A stretch of 64,000 bases of DNA from Pseudomonas sp. MTM4 (GCF_019355055.1 NZ_CP048411.1:496001-560000), one strand, 5' to 3'; shown: positions 46,383 to 56,319, numbered from the stretch's first letter. The notes: a model not told the origin generated them from the sequence alone. A program made the numbers and translations.

Positions 46383-47132
46383 ATGAACATGCGAATCCTG
46401 CTGGCACTCGTGCTGACCGTTAGAACCGACGGCCTGTTCGCGGCCGACACCGACCCGCTGCAATCGGTCATGTGGGAGCACCACCACGAGCGCGTGCTGA
46501 ACGGCGAGCCTTACGTGTTCGACGACCGCGTACAGGTGCTTGTGCCGCCCTTCGCCGAGGATGCGCGCCAGGTGCCGATGCACATCGATGCCCGCGCCCT
46601 GGGCGATGAAGTGGTGCGTATCGAGGCCTGGGCCGAACTCAACCCCATTCCACGCGTGTTCAGCTTCAGCCCCGGCGAACAGGTACTGCCGTTGGTGGCG
46701 ATTCGCTTCCGCGTGGAGCAGGCCACGCCCATTCGCGCGGCGGTTCTGACCCGAGATGGCGTCTGGCACGTGGGCTCGGCCCGGGTGGATGCCGCTGGCG
46801 GGGGCTGTTCGGCGCCAAGCGTAGTGCGCACCCAGCCCGGATGGGAAAAGCGGCTGGGAAGGGTAGTGGGCGGTCGCTTCGAGCGTAGTACTGGCAGCCG
46901 CCTGCGATTGCAGGTATCGCACCCGATGGACAACGGCTTGATTAGCGGCATTCCCGAATTCTTCCTAAACCAGGCCGAGCTGCGCGATACCGAGGGCAAC
47001 GTACTGGCGACGCTGGAGCTGTATCCGGCCGTCAGCGAGAACCCGACGCTGAGCCTGGAAGTGAAAGGCCAGCAAGGCACCCGCCTGTGGTTGCGCGACA
47101 ACAACGGCAACGAGTTCGAGGCGGCATTGTAA
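46383..47132 (+). CDS. Quinoprotein dehydrogenase-associated SoxYZ-like carrier protein
   Basis: 249 aa. Signal peptide MNMRILLALV to GLFAA. Residues about 25-145 resemble SoxY and end in AAGGGC (Cys 142), the place where SoxY carries its thiol on a flexible arm. Residues about 150-249 resemble SoxZ (SHPMDNGLISG, VSENPTLSLEV). Such fused proteins cluster with PQQ alcohol dehydrogenases rather than sulfur oxidation genes; their job is unknown. CGGAG precedes the ATG by seven bases. Confidence 0.87.
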   Translation: MNMRILLALVLTVRTDGLFAADTDPLQSVMWEHHHERVLNGEPYVFDDRVQVLVPPFAEDARQVPMHIDARALGDEVVRIEAWAELNPIPRVFSFSPGEQVLPLVAIRFRVEQATPIRAAVLTRDGVWHVGSARVDAAGGGCSAPSVVRTQPGWEKRLGRVVGGRFERSTGSRLRLQVSHPMDNGLISGIPEFFLNQAELRDTEGNVLATLELYPAVSENPTLSLEVKGQQGTRLWLRDNNGNEFEAAL

Positions 47133-47146
47133 GACCCGCTGCTTTT

Positions 47147-47167
47147 GTAGGGTGCGCTCCGCGCACC
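47147..47167 (+). repeat. Single REP unit (GTAGGGTGCGC type)
   Basis: One unpaired 21-bp unit, ending 24 bases before the metallohydrolase ATG, inside a likely operon. Confidence 0.88.
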
Positions 47168-47190
47168 GGCTTTCCCGGCAAGGAAACGAC

Positions 47191-48120
47191 ATGCGCTTGC
47201 TTATCCTGACCCTCGCGTTCTGCCTGGCGCTGCCTGTACAGGCCGAGTTGCAATATCGGCTGCAGCCGCGCCAGATCGCCGAAAACGTCTGGCTGCTGGA
47301 AGGCTCGACGGACAACTTCGACCCACGCAACGGCGGCAATATCGTCAACACCGGCTTCATCGTGACCTCAGCCGGTGTCGTGGTTATAGACAGTGGTCCT
47401 TCCAGACGCTACGGCGAAGCCATGCGCGCCGCTATCGCCGAGGTTACCGATCGTCCCGTCATCAAGGTGCTGCTCACCCATCACCATCCCGACCATGTGC
47501 TGGGCAACCAAGCGTTCGCTGACGTGCCCATCGCCGCGCTTGCCGGGACGGCCGATCTGCTGCGCGAGCAGGGCGATGCCATGGCCGAGAACATGTACCG
47601 GATGGTCGGCGACTGGATGCGCGGCACCGAGGTGGTGCTGCCGAACGAAAAGCTGGAGCCTGGGCTGCTGGAAGTCGGTGAACACAGGCTGCGCCTGCTG
47701 CAATTGCACGGCCACACCGGTGCTGACCTGGCGGTTCTTGATGAAATCAGTGGCGTGCTCTTCGCCGGTGACATCCTCTTCTACCAACGTGCCCTGACCA
47801 CACCCAATAGCCCCGGGCTGGATGTATGGCTGGCGGATCTCGATCGTCTCGAAGCCACGCCCTGGAAACTGCTGGTGCCCGGCCACGGCCCGTTGAGCCG
47901 TGACAGCGCGCCGTTCGAGCAGATGCGCGATTACCTGGGCTGGCTCGACGGTCTGTTGCGCGACACTGCGGCCACCGGTGCCGACATGAACGAAGTCATC
48001 CAGAGCCCGATGCCCACGCGCTTCGCCGGCATCAGCCTGACACGCTACGAACTGATCCGTAGCGTCAGCCATCTCTATCCGAAATACGAAGCTCGGCAGC
48101 TGCAGCGGGTGGATGATTAA
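47191..48120 (+). CDS. Quinoprotein relay system zinc metallohydrolase
   Basis: 309 aa. Signal peptide MRLLILTLAFCLALPVQA, then a metallo-beta-lactamase fold. The zinc motif HHHPDH is at 97-102, with further ligands in LHGHTGADL and PGHGPLS. It belongs to the SoxH-related group found with PQQ dehydrogenases and the SoxYZ-like carrier, which sits just upstream. Substrate unknown. AAGGAAA lies seven bases before the ATG. Confidence 0.9.
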   Translation: MRLLILTLAFCLALPVQAELQYRLQPRQIAENVWLLEGSTDNFDPRNGGNIVNTGFIVTSAGVVVIDSGPSRRYGEAMRAAIAEVTDRPVIKVLLTHHHPDHVLGNQAFADVPIAALAGTADLLREQGDAMAENMYRMVGDWMRGTEVVLPNEKLEPGLLEVGEHRLRLLQLHGHTGADLAVLDEISGVLFAGDILFYQRALTTPNSPGLDVWLADLDRLEATPWKLLVPGHGPLSRDSAPFEQMRDYLGWLDGLLRDTAATGADMNEVIQSPMPTRFAGISLTRYELIRSVSHLYPKYEARQLQRVDD

Positions 48121-48137
48121 AAGACAGCCGCTCAGTT

Positions 48138-48244
48138 GTAGGTGCGCTCCGCGCACCGACCCCGCGACGAAGCCCCCTGGTGCGCGGAGCGCACCCTACA
48201 GGCTAGGCCGGAGCTCATGCAAAGTAGGGTGCGCTCCGCGCGCC
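48138..48244. repeat. Triple REP cluster (GTAGGGTGCGC type)
   Basis: Three alternating units: 48138-48157 (one base short), 48179-48199 inverted, 48224-48244 (slightly diverged). It sits between the metallohydrolase and exaC. Confidence 0.87.
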
Positions 48245-48284
48245 GGACATTGCATCGCAGCTCCGCAGAGCCCTTGGCATCTAC

Positions 48285-48298
48285 TACCAAATGAGGAG
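48285..48298 (+). promoter_or_regulatory. TACCAA motif, copy 4
   Basis: TACCAAATGAGGAG, 128 bases before exaC. Shares all nine fixed positions with the other copies. Confidence 0.6.
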
Positions 48299-48412
48299 CG
48301 TCTCGCTGCCATGGGCGCATACCGGGGGTGGTGGGGCGCTGCCTAAGATCGGTCCATGCCCTGCGTCCGTTCTGGCGCAGGCTCTGACACGCAGAAGAAA
48401 GAGAGGCCCATC

Positions 48413-49933
48413 ATGATTTACGCCCAACCTGGTACCGCAGGCGCCGTCGTTTCCTTCAAGCCGCGATACGGCAACTACATCGGTGGTGAATTCGTGCCGC
48501 CGGTCAAGGGTGAGTATTTCGTCAACACCTCGCCGGTGAATGGTGAAGTGATCGCCGAGTTCCCGCGCTCCGGCGCCGAAGACGTGGAGAGGGCTCTGGA
48601 TGCCGCCCACGCCGCCGCCGATGCCTGGGGCAAGACCTCGGTACAGGACCGTGCGCTGATGCTGCTTAAGATCGCCGACCGCATCGAGGCCAACCTGGAA
48701 AAGCTCGCTATTGCCGAGACCTGGGACAACGGCAAGGCCGTGCGAGAAACGCTGAACGCCGACGTGCCGCTGGCTGCCGACCACTTCCGTTACTTCGCCG
48801 GCTGCATCCGCGCCCAGGAAGGCAGCGCCGCCGAGATCAACGAGCACACCGCCGCTTATCATTTCCATGAGCCACTGGGTGTGGTCGGGCAGATCATTCC
48901 GTGGAACTTTCCGCTGCTGATGGCGGCCTGGAAGCTGGCGCCAGCGCTGGCCGCCGGCAACTGCGTGGTGTTGAAGCCCGCCGAGCAAACCCCGCTGTCG
49001 ATCATGGTCTTCGCCGAAATCATCGACGGCCTGTTGCCGCCGGGCGTGCTGAACATCGTCCAGGGCTTTGGTCGTGAAGCCGGCCAGGCACTGGCCACCA
49101 GCACCCGTATCGCCAAGATCGCCTTCACCGGCTCGACGCCGGTGGGTTCGCACATCATGCGTTGCGCTGCCGAGAACATCATTCCGAGCACCGTGGAGCT
49201 GGGCGGAAAGAGCCCGAACATCTTCTTCGAAGACATCATGCAGGCCGAGCCGGCCTTCATCGAGAAAGCCGCCGAAGGCCTGGTGCTGGCGTTCTTCAAC
49301 CAGGGCGAGGTCTGCACCTGCCCGTCGCGTGCGGTGATCCAGGAGTCGGTCTTCGAACCCTTCATGGAGGTGGTGATGAAAAAGATCCAGCAGATCAAAC
49401 GCGGCAACCCGCTGGACACTGAGACCATGGTCGGCGCCCAGGCGTCCGAGCAACAGTTCGACAAGATCCTCTCGTACATGGAGATCGCCCGCCAGGAAGG
49501 CGGCCAGATCCTCACCGGCGGCGCCGCCGAGAAGCTCGAAGGCAGCCTGGCGACCGGCTATTACGTGCAGCCGACCCTGATCAAGGGCCACAACAAGATG
49601 CGCGTGTTCCAGGAGGAGATCTTCGGGCCGGTGGTGGCCGTGACCACTTTCAAGGACGAGGCCGAAGCCCTGGCCATCGCCAACGATTCCGAGTTCGGCC
49701 TGGGTGCAGGCGTCTGGACCCGCGACATCAACCGCGCCTACCGCATGGGCCGCGGCATCAAGGCTGGGCGTGTCTGGACCAACTGCTACCACCTGTACCC
49801 GGCGCATGCGGCGTTCGGCGGCTACAAGAAATCCGGTGTGGGCCGCGAGACCCACAAGATGATGCTCGACCACTATCAGCAGACCAAGAACCTGCTGGTC
49901 AGCTACGACGTCAATCCGCTCGGCTTCTTCTGA
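48413..49933 (+). CDS. exaC: NAD+-dependent acetaldehyde dehydrogenase ExaC
   Basis: 506 aa, equal to P. aeruginosa ExaC. Motifs: [31 protein letters not shown] (NAD-binding), catalytic Glu in ELGGKSPNI and catalytic Cys in [11 protein letters not shown]. It oxidises acetaldehyde and other aldehydes made by ExaA to acids. GAGAGG lies six bases before the ATG. The gene has its own candidate operator upstream and a terminator downstream. Confidence 0.94.
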   Translation: MIYAQPGTAGAVVSFKPRYGNYIGGEFVPPVKGEYFVNTSPVNGEVIAEFPRSGAEDVERALDAAHAAADAWGKTSVQDRALMLLKIADRIEANLEKLAIAETWDNGKAVRETLNADVPLAADHFRYFAGCIRAQEGSAAEINEHTAAYHFHEPLGVVGQIIPWNFPLLMAAWKLAPALAAGNCVVLKPAEQTPLSIMVFAEIIDGLLPPGVLNIVQGFGREAGQALATSTRIAKIAFTGSTPVGSHIMRCAAENIIPSTVELGGKSPNIFFEDIMQAEPAFIEKAAEGLVLAFFNQGEVCTCPSRAVIQESVFEPFMEVVMKKIQQIKRGNPLDTETMVGAQASEQQFDKILSYMEIARQEGGQILTGGAAEKLEGSLATGYYVQPTLIKGHNKMRVFQEEIFGPVVAVTTFKDEAEALAIANDSEFGLGAGVWTRDINRAYRMGRGIKAGRVWTNCYHLYPAHAAFGGYKKSGVGRETHKMMLDHYQQTKNLLVSYDVNPLGFF

Positions 49934-50354
49934 TGGATGGGCTCCGGCGTGCGCTCCCGAATGCGCCGGTTACTTGGCAGGCACCGAGTGTGCCGAGCCT
50001 TTCCGAGCCATCATCCCCGTGACGGCCGGACGGCTCGTTTCGCAGCGCGGCCTTTTGGCCGCGTTTTTTTAGAAGAACGCTGTAAGAACGTGCGGGCTCT
50101 GGTTCTGCACTAGAGTGCTTTCGGCAGAGCACTGTTTTCATTCCTGACACAACTGTTCCACTCCTCGCTTCGCCTGTTCCTTCCCTGGTACAGCTGCCCG
50201 CCTGCCAGCGCAGTCATTTCTGCTTTCATCCAATCATCAGGCCCAGTATCCACGCGCCCTCCAGCGATAAAGCGTAACGCTGGCACAGCCATTGCGATAT
50301 CTCAGGGACCGTGGCGCGACGCTGCGGCCCCTAATAAGAACTGGAGACGCATTG
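49934..50354. other. Intergenic region before the quinohemoprotein gene
   Basis: 420 bases. It holds the exaC terminator (50046-50070) and, on the minus strand, a partial match to the TACCAA motif (50177-50190). No convincing gene. Confidence 0.55.
50046..50070 (+). terminator. Rho-independent terminator after exaC
   Basis: CGCGGCC-TTTT-GGCCGCG followed by seven T. About 110 bases after the exaC stop. Confidence 0.9.
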
Positions 50355-52541
50355 ATGAATCCTACTGGCCTGCAAAGGTGTGGAGGCGCAGAGCCGCCGC
50401 CAGCCGCCTCGTTCGTGAAAAGCCTGTTCACCGTGCTGGCGTTGAGCGCGGCCTGTTCTTCGGTAGCGCTAGCGGCCGATGTCGACGGCAAACGCATCGC
50501 CAATGCCGACGCTGAACCCGGCAACTGGATGAGCCACGGTCGTGACTATGGTGAGCAGCGTTACAGCCCGCTGACGAACATCACAGCCGAGAACGTCGAC
50601 GAGCTGGGGCTGGCCTGGAGTTACAAGCTCGACATCGACCGTGGCGTGGAAGCCACGCCTATCGTGGTCGATGGCGTGATGTACACCACTGGCCCGTTCT
50701 CCATCGTCTACGCACTGGACGCCCGCAGCGGGGAGCTGATCTGGAAGTACGATCCGCAGTCCGACCGCTCCCGCGCTGGCGAAGCCTGTTGTGATGCGAT
50801 CAACCGCGGCGTTGCCGTGTGGAAAGGCAAGGTCTACGTCGGCGTGCTCGATGGTCGCCTGGAAGCCATCGACGCCAAGACCGGCGAACGCGTCTGGTCC
50901 GTCGATACCCGCAACGACAAAGCGCGCAGCTACTCCATCACCGGCGCGCCGCGAGTGGTCAATGGCAAGGTCGTGATCGGCAATGGTGGCGCCGAGTTCG
51001 GTGTACGCGGCTACGTGACCGCCTACGATGCCGAGACCGGCGAGCAGGCCTGGCGCTTCTTCACCGTGCCCGGCGACCCGGACAAGCCCGCCGAAGGCAA
51101 AGGCATGGAAATCGCGAAGAAGACCTGGCACGGCCGCGCCTTCGTCGAACAGGGCGGTGGTGGCACCGCGTGGGACTCCTTCGCCTACGACCCCGAGCTG
51201 AACCTGCTTTACATAGGCGTCGGCAACGGCTCGCTGTGGGACCCGATCTGGCGCAGCGAAGGCAAGGGCGACAACCTGTTCCTGTCCTCCATCGTCGCGG
51301 TCAACGCCGATACCGGCGAATACGTCTGGCATTACCAGACCACGCCTGGCGATGCCTGGGACTACACCGCTACCCAGCACATGATTCTCGCTGACCTCGA
51401 AATCGAGGGGAAAGAGCGCAAAGTGCTGATGCAAGCGCCGAAGAACGGCTTCTTCTACGTCATCGACCGCGCCACTGGCGAACTGCTGTCGGCCGAGAAC
51501 ATCGTGCCGATCAACTGGGCCAAGGGTGTCGATCTGAAGACTGGCCGTCCCATCGTCGACGACGAAGCCGCGGCCTACTGGAAGGGCGAGAAGAAGGCCA
51601 AGCTGGTCCAGCCCGGCTTCTGGGGCGCGCATGACTGGCACCCAATGTCTTACAACCCGGACACGGGCCTCGTCTACATCCCTGCACACATCATGTCCGC
51701 CTGGTACGAACACGTGCCGGACGCGCCGGCGCGCAACAAATTCAAGAGCATGTATCAGCTGGGCCTGAAGACCGGGATGATGCCTGAGGACCCCGAAGGC
51801 CTCGGCAAGTACGCCGACACCTGGTCCGGCAAGCTGATCGCCTGGGACCCGGTGAAGCAGGAGCAGGCCTGGGAAGTGCCCTACGTCACCATCTTCAACG
51901 GTGGCACCCTGACAACCGCCGGCAACCTGGTGTTCGAGGGCAGCGCCGATGGTCGCGTCATCGCCTACGCCGCCGACACCGGCAAGAAGCTATGGGAACA
52001 GCCCGCCGCCAGTGGCGTGATGGCAGCACCTGTGACCTACAGCGTCGACGGCGAGCAGTACGTGACCTTCATGGCTGGCTGGGGCGGCGCTTTCTCCACC
52101 TTCGCCGGGGCCTTGTCGCTGCGGGCCGGCGTGCAGCCTTATGCGCAAGTGCTGACTTACAAGCTCGGCGGTACGGGCGAATTGCAGGAACCAGCACCAC
52201 GGGCAGACGCACCCGAGCCGCCACCGCTGACCGCCGACGCCGCCACGGTCGAAGCCGGCGCCAAGCTCTACGACGGTTATTGCTCACAGTGCCACGGTAT
52301 CCACGCGGTCAGCGGCGGTGTGCTGCCGGATCTGCGCATGCTTACCGCGGAAAAGCACGAGCAGTTCCTCGGCATCCTCCACGGCGCTCGGATACCCGAC
52401 GGCATGCCGTCGTTCGCCGAAGCCTTCGACATGGAACAGATGAAGCAGATCCATCAATACCTGATCAAGCGCGCCCACGACCGCGTCGAGCACGGCCCGG
52501 ACGACCTGCCGCAGCCGACTCAGAAAACCGCAAGCAACTGA
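50355..52541 (+). CDS. Quinohemoprotein alcohol dehydrogenase (type II, PQQ and haem c)
   Basis: 728 aa. Signal peptide (long, to ALAA about residue 42), PQQ propeller with adjacent cysteines in GEACCDAI and catalytic Asp 336 in GDAWDYTATQ. The residue two after it is Thr, so calcium, not lanthanide, is expected. A linker rich in Pro and Ala leads to a cytochrome c domain with CSQCH (643-647) and probable Met ligand in IPDGMPSF. This is the type II layout, active on longer or secondary alcohols. GGAG lies eight bases before the ATG. The aldehyde dehydrogenase gene follows by 16 bases. Confidence 0.93.
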   Translation: MNPTGLQRCGGAEPPPAASFVKSLFTVLALSAACSSVALAADVDGKRIANADAEPGNWMSHGRDYGEQRYSPLTNITAENVDELGLAWSYKLDIDRGVEATPIVVDGVMYTTGPFSIVYALDARSGELIWKYDPQSDRSRAGEACCDAINRGVAVWKGKVYVGVLDGRLEAIDAKTGERVWSVDTRNDKARSYSITGAPRVVNGKVVIGNGGAEFGVRGYVTAYDAETGEQAWRFFTVPGDPDKPAEGKGMEIAKKTWHGRAFVEQGGGGTAWDSFAYDPELNLLYIGVGNGSLWDPIWRSEGKGDNLFLSSIVAVNADTGEYVWHYQTTPGDAWDYTATQHMILADLEIEGKERKVLMQAPKNGFFYVIDRATGELLSAENIVPINWAKGVDLKTGRPIVDDEAAAYWKGEKKAKLVQPGFWGAHDWHPMSYNPDTGLVYIPAHIMSAWYEHVPDAPARNKFKSMYQLGLKTGMMPEDPEGLGKYADTWSGKLIAWDPVKQEQAWEVPYVTIFNGGTLTTAGNLVFEGSADGRVIAYAADTGKKLWEQPAASGVMAAPVTYSVDGEQYVTFMAGWGGAFSTFAGALSLRAGVQPYAQVLTYKLGGTGELQEPAPRADAPEPPPLTADAATVEAGAKLYDGYCSQCHGIHAVSGGVLPDLRMLTAEKHEQFLGILHGARIPDGMPSFAEAFDMEQMKQIHQYLIKRAHDRVEHGPDDLPQPTQKTASN

Positions 52542-52557
52542 AGCCACGGAGAGCGAT

Positions 52558-53994
52558 ATGACCGACGCAATCACCTATCAGAACTACATCGACGGCGAAT
52601 TCGTCGCCTGCGACAACCTCGTCGAAGTGCGCAACCCGGCCAACGGCGCCGTGCTTTCCCGCGTGCCAGAATCGGACGCAGCCACCACAGAGCGCGCCAT
52701 CGCGGCTGCGCGCACCGCGCAAAAGGAGTGGTCCAACAAACCGGCCATCGAGCGCGCCAGCTATCTGCGTGCCATCGCCAGCAAGATTCGCCAGAACGCC
52801 GAGCGTCTGGCTCGCGTGATTACCGAAGAACAGGGCAAGATCCAGAGCTTGGCACTGGTGGAGGTCAACTTCACGGCCGACTACATGGATTACATGGCCG
52901 AGTGGGCGCGGCGTATCGAAGGTGAAATCATCACCAGCGACCGCCCAGGTGAGAACATTTTCCTATTCCGTAAACCGCTGGGCGTGGTAGCCGGCATCCT
53001 GCCGTGGAATTTCCCATTCTTCCTGATCGCGCGGAAGATGGCGCCGGCGCTGGTCACCGGCAATACCATCGTGATCAAGCCCAGCGAAGAAACCCCGAAC
53101 AACTGTTTCGAATTCGCCAAACTGGTGGCCGAGACCGACTTGCCGAGGGGCGTCTTCAACGTGGTCTGTGGCAGCGGCGCCGGTGTCGGTGGCGCGCTGA
53201 CCACGAGCAGCGGGATCGACATGATCAGCTTCACCGGCAGCGTTGGCACCGGCTCGCGGATCATGGCCGCTGCGGCGCCTAACGTCACCAAACTCAACCT
53301 CGAGCTTGGCGGCAAGGCACCTGCGATCGTTATGAACGATGCCGATCTGGAGCTGGCGATCAACGCTATTCGCGCCTCGCGAATCATCAACACCGGCCAG
53401 GTGTGCAACTGCGCCGAGCGCGTCTACGTGCAGCGAGGCGTGGCCGACCAGTTCATCGAACGCATCTCCGGCGCAATGGCTGAAACCCGTTACGGCGACC
53501 CGATCGCGCAGGCGGATGTAGAGATGGGCCCACTTATCAACGAGGCCGGACTACGCAAGGTCGAGCAAATGGTCAGAACCGCCCAGAATCAGGGCGCCCA
53601 GCTGATCACTGGCGGCCAGGTCGCTGACTTAGGCCAGGGCTTCCACTACCAGCCGACGATCCTTGCCAACTGCTCGCAGGACATGGAAATCATGCGTCAG
53701 GAGATCTTCGGCCCGGTGCTGCCAATCCAGATCATCGACGACCTGGAGGAAGCCATTGCACTGGCCAACGACTGCGAGTACGGCCTGACTTCGTCGATCT
53801 ACACCCGCGACCTGTCCACCGCGATGAAAGCGGCCGCTGGGCTGGATTTCGGCGAAACCTACATCAACCGCGAGAACTTCGAAGCGATGCAGGGCTTTCA
53901 TGCTGGCACTCGAAAGTCGGGGATCGGCGGGGCGGACGGCAAGCACGGGCTCTATGAGTACACCCGTACGCATGTGGTTTATATCCAGCAGTAA
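52558..53994 (+). CDS. NAD+-dependent aldehyde dehydrogenase AldA-like
   Basis: 478 aa. ILPWNFPFFLIARKMAPAL, FTGSVGTGSRIM, catalytic Glu in LELGGKAPAIV and Cys in NTGQVCNCAERVY. The sequence resembles E. coli AldA (lactaldehyde/glycolaldehyde dehydrogenase). It probably handles the aldehyde made by the quinohemoprotein enzyme just upstream. GGAG lies seven bases before the ATG. Confidence 0.92.
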   Translation: MTDAITYQNYIDGEFVACDNLVEVRNPANGAVLSRVPESDAATTERAIAAARTAQKEWSNKPAIERASYLRAIASKIRQNAERLARVITEEQGKIQSLALVEVNFTADYMDYMAEWARRIEGEIITSDRPGENIFLFRKPLGVVAGILPWNFPFFLIARKMAPALVTGNTIVIKPSEETPNNCFEFAKLVAETDLPRGVFNVVCGSGAGVGGALTTSSGIDMISFTGSVGTGSRIMAAAAPNVTKLNLELGGKAPAIVMNDADLELAINAIRASRIINTGQVCNCAERVYVQRGVADQFIERISGAMAETRYGDPIAQADVEMGPLINEAGLRKVEQMVRTAQNQGAQLITGGQVADLGQGFHYQPTILANCSQDMEIMRQEIFGPVLPIQIIDDLEEAIALANDCEYGLTSSIYTRDLSTAMKAAAGLDFGETYINRENFEAMQGFHAGTRKSGIGGADGKHGLYEYTRTHVVYIQQ

Positions 53995-54001
53995 AGGTAA
54001 G

Positions 54002-54018
54002 GGCCGCCTTGGGCGGCC
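54002..54018 (+). terminator. Short hairpin after the aldehyde dehydrogenase
   Basis: GGCCGCC-TTG-GGCGGCC, 7-bp stem. Followed by mixed pyrimidines, not a clean T run. Confidence 0.5.
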
Positions 54019-54230
54019 TCATACCCATCTTCCTTCTTCAGGGTAAGACCAGCGAATCAGGACTCGCCCCTGGAGAGCCGCGGAAAGCTCGGACCTCGAA
54101 CTGCCGAGCACTATTTCAGTGAGGCACGGCGCCAGGATGGCGAGGCACGGAAAGCCTTCCTAGGTATCGCCATTCGCCATCTGCGGTCAGCTCGCTCCAT
54201 GGCGTGCTGAGTCTCTCCTGCAACTCAGAG

Positions 54231-56183
54231 CTAGAACATCTCATTGGGCTGGACGATGCCGTGCTTTTTCATCTTGCGGTACAGCGTCGAGCGGGAAACG
54301 GAGCTGGCTTCGGCTGCCGCGCTGATGTTCCAACGGTATTGCCGCAGGACTGCCAGCAGATGGCGCGCTTCGTCGTCGCCCAACTGGTCGGCCAGGGTGG
54401 CTGCTGGCGCCGGCGGCGCGGCCGGAGCGGGAAGGGACGGTTGATGCAGCTCGGCAGGTAGGCAATCGCAATCGATCACACCGTCTTCGGCCAGGGCCAC
54501 GGCGTAACGTAGCGCATTGAGCAACTGGCGGATATTGCCAGGCCAGGGATGGTTGAGAAGGCGCTGGCGTGCCGCTTCGTCCAGACGTAATCCATCAGCG
54601 TCGGCCTGAGCGCTGAGCAGGTTGTGAATCAGCTCGGCGCGGTCGCTGCGCTCGCGCAAGGCCGGCAGCGCCAGGGTCATGCCGCTGAGTCGATAGAACA
54701 GATCCTCGCGGAACAGCCTGGCCTGGATCATCCCGTGCAGATCCTGATGCGTGGCGGACACCACCTGCACATCCAGCGGCACCGGCGTCTCGGCACCCAA
54801 GGGAAAGATCTCTCGCTCTGCCAGCACCCGCAGTAGACGGGTTTGCAAATGCGCCGGCATATCGCCGATCTCATCGAGAAACAGCGTGCCGCCGTTGGCC
54901 AGCTCCAGCTTGCCCTTCATGCCTTTCTTGCTGGCACCTGTGAAGCTGCCGCTACGGTAGCCGAAGAGTTCGCTCTCGATCAGAGTTTCCGGGATGGCGG
55001 CACAATTGAGGGCGATGAAAGGACCGCCTCGCCGGGCGCTGGCCTGATGGACGGCCCGCGCGAAGGCTTCCTTGCCGGTGCCTGTCTCGCCAGTGATGAG
55101 GATAGGGATACCTTTATCGATCACCTTGCGGATTCGCCGCACGCCCAGTTGCAACTGCGGGTCGCTTCCGCCGAGATGTTCAAGGTCGGGATGCTCGCTT
55201 GCCGGGGTGCGAGCGCACGCATCTGACGTCGGACGCGCGGAGCGCAGATGGTTCGCGGGAATGCGCAAGCCAACATCCATCAGCGCCTCGCCCTGCAGGG
55301 AACGCAGTCGCACGCCACGGGCTCCGCCGTTGGTCATGCTGAGCAGTTCATTGACGTTGGCCGGCAGTAGGCTATCGATGGGCCGGCCGAGCAGGGCGCT
55401 TCCATGGCCTTGCTCGTAGGCGACGAAGGCGGCGCGGTTGGCACCGATCACCCGTCCTTGTTCGTCCAGGGCCAACAACTGTTCATTGGCAAGATCGGTG
55501 ATGTCGTCCCGTGGCTTGATGGCCAATGTCAGGCGATCGCGGTAGCTCTGATGGAAGTGGGCGTTCTCGATCAGCCGCGCGTACATGATCACCAATTGCA
55601 GGGTCAGGTACTGCGCTTCCTTGGGGCCATCGCTGTTCAGGCATGTGGCGTTGAGGCAGCCGCGCAGCTGGCCCTGGGCGTCGAAGATTGGCGATACCGA
55701 GCAGCTCAGGCGGAAGTTCGTGGCGAGGAAGTGCTCCTCACGGTGGATGGTCAGCGCCTGGGTCGCGGCAAGGGCAGTACCGATGCCGTTGGTACCGGCG
55801 ACCGATTCGTCCCAGCGCGCACCGATGATTAGCCCAGACTGAGTGTAGAGGTCGCGCTGTGCGGGCAGGCGCGCATCCAGCGTGACGCCGCCCTCGTCGC
55901 TGAGCAGCACGGAGAAGCCGGCTTGCACGACGCGCTTGGCCAGGCCGGTGACGCCCTGGCTGGCGACAGCCAGATACTCCTGATGCTGAGCCTGGTGCTG
56001 GCGGATCTCGGCAGCGGTGAGAATGTTCTTCTCGCAGCGTCCGCGCGGGTTGAGGCGGTGCTGGGTAACGCTTCGGTACCAGGACTGAGCAATCAAGCCG
56101 TCCGGTTGAATGCCACGTTCGGGAAAGTGATCAGCCACGAAGGCTGCGAGTTCGCTGGCATTATCCGAAGCATGCAAATTCAT
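54231..56183 (-). CDS. Sigma-54-dependent Fis-family activator (AcoR-like)
   Basis: 650 aa from the ATG at 56183. A GAF-type sensor (about 55-200), PAS-like region, then the AAA+ domain: GETGTGKEAFARAVH (Walker A), the sigma-54 loop ELFGYRSGSFTGASKKG (GAFTGA region), GGTLFLDEIGDMP (Walker B) and an Arg finger region. The C-terminal Fis helix-turn-helix reads WNISAAAEASSVSRSTLYRKMK. The family (AcoR, others) controls acetoin, ethanol and butanol genes. The position between aldA and pqqA suggests it controls the quinohemoprotein-aldA operon. Confidence 0.92.
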   Translation of the reverse strand: MNLHASDNASELAAFVADHFPERGIQPDGLIAQSWYRSVTQHRLNPRGRCEKNILTAAEIRQHQAQHQEYLAVASQGVTGLAKRVVQAGFSVLLSDEGGVTLDARLPAQRDLYTQSGLIIGARWDESVAGTNGIGTALAATQALTIHREEHFLATNFRLSCSVSPIFDAQGQLRGCLNATCLNSDGPKEAQYLTLQLVIMYARLIENAHFHQSYRDRLTLAIKPRDDITDLANEQLLALDEQGRVIGANRAAFVAYEQGHGSALLGRPIDSLLPANVNELLSMTNGGARGVRLRSLQGEALMDVGLRIPANHLRSARPTSDACARTPASEHPDLEHLGGSDPQLQLGVRRIRKVIDKGIPILITGETGTGKEAFARAVHQASARRGGPFIALNCAAIPETLIESELFGYRSGSFTGASKKGMKGKLELANGGTLFLDEIGDMPAHLQTRLLRVLAEREIFPLGAETPVPLDVQVVSATHQDLHGMIQARLFREDLFYRLSGMTLALPALRERSDRAELIHNLLSAQADADGLRLDEAARQRLLNHPWPGNIRQLLNALRYAVALAEDGVIDCDCLPAELHQPSLPAPAAPPAPAATLADQLGDDEARHLLAVLRQYRWNISAAAEASSVSRSTLYRKMKKHGIVQPNEMF

Positions 56184-56319
56184 TGTGATCCTCAGTGGCC
56201 GATGACGGGCCTGGGGGCACGTCCCGACGTCTTGTTGTTTTTTGTCGAACCAGCGGCTGACCGAACGCTTCAACCATAGACTTCTTCAGCGGCTCTTTCT
56301 GTCATCCATCCGTCGGAGA

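Noticed and set aside
43429..48244. Repeated GTAGGGTGCGC units read as a CRISPR array
   Set aside because: Units alternate in orientation, are spread over kilobases and flank genes. They are REPINs.
48284..49873. 529-aa open frame on the minus strand over exaC
   Set aside because: Antisense shadow of a high-GC gene. The plus-strand frame is an obvious aldehyde dehydrogenase.
50177..50190. Minus-strand TACCAGGGAAGGAA as a motif copy before the quinohemoprotein gene
   Set aside because: One fixed position fails and the orientation is opposite to all other copies. Kept only as a possibility.
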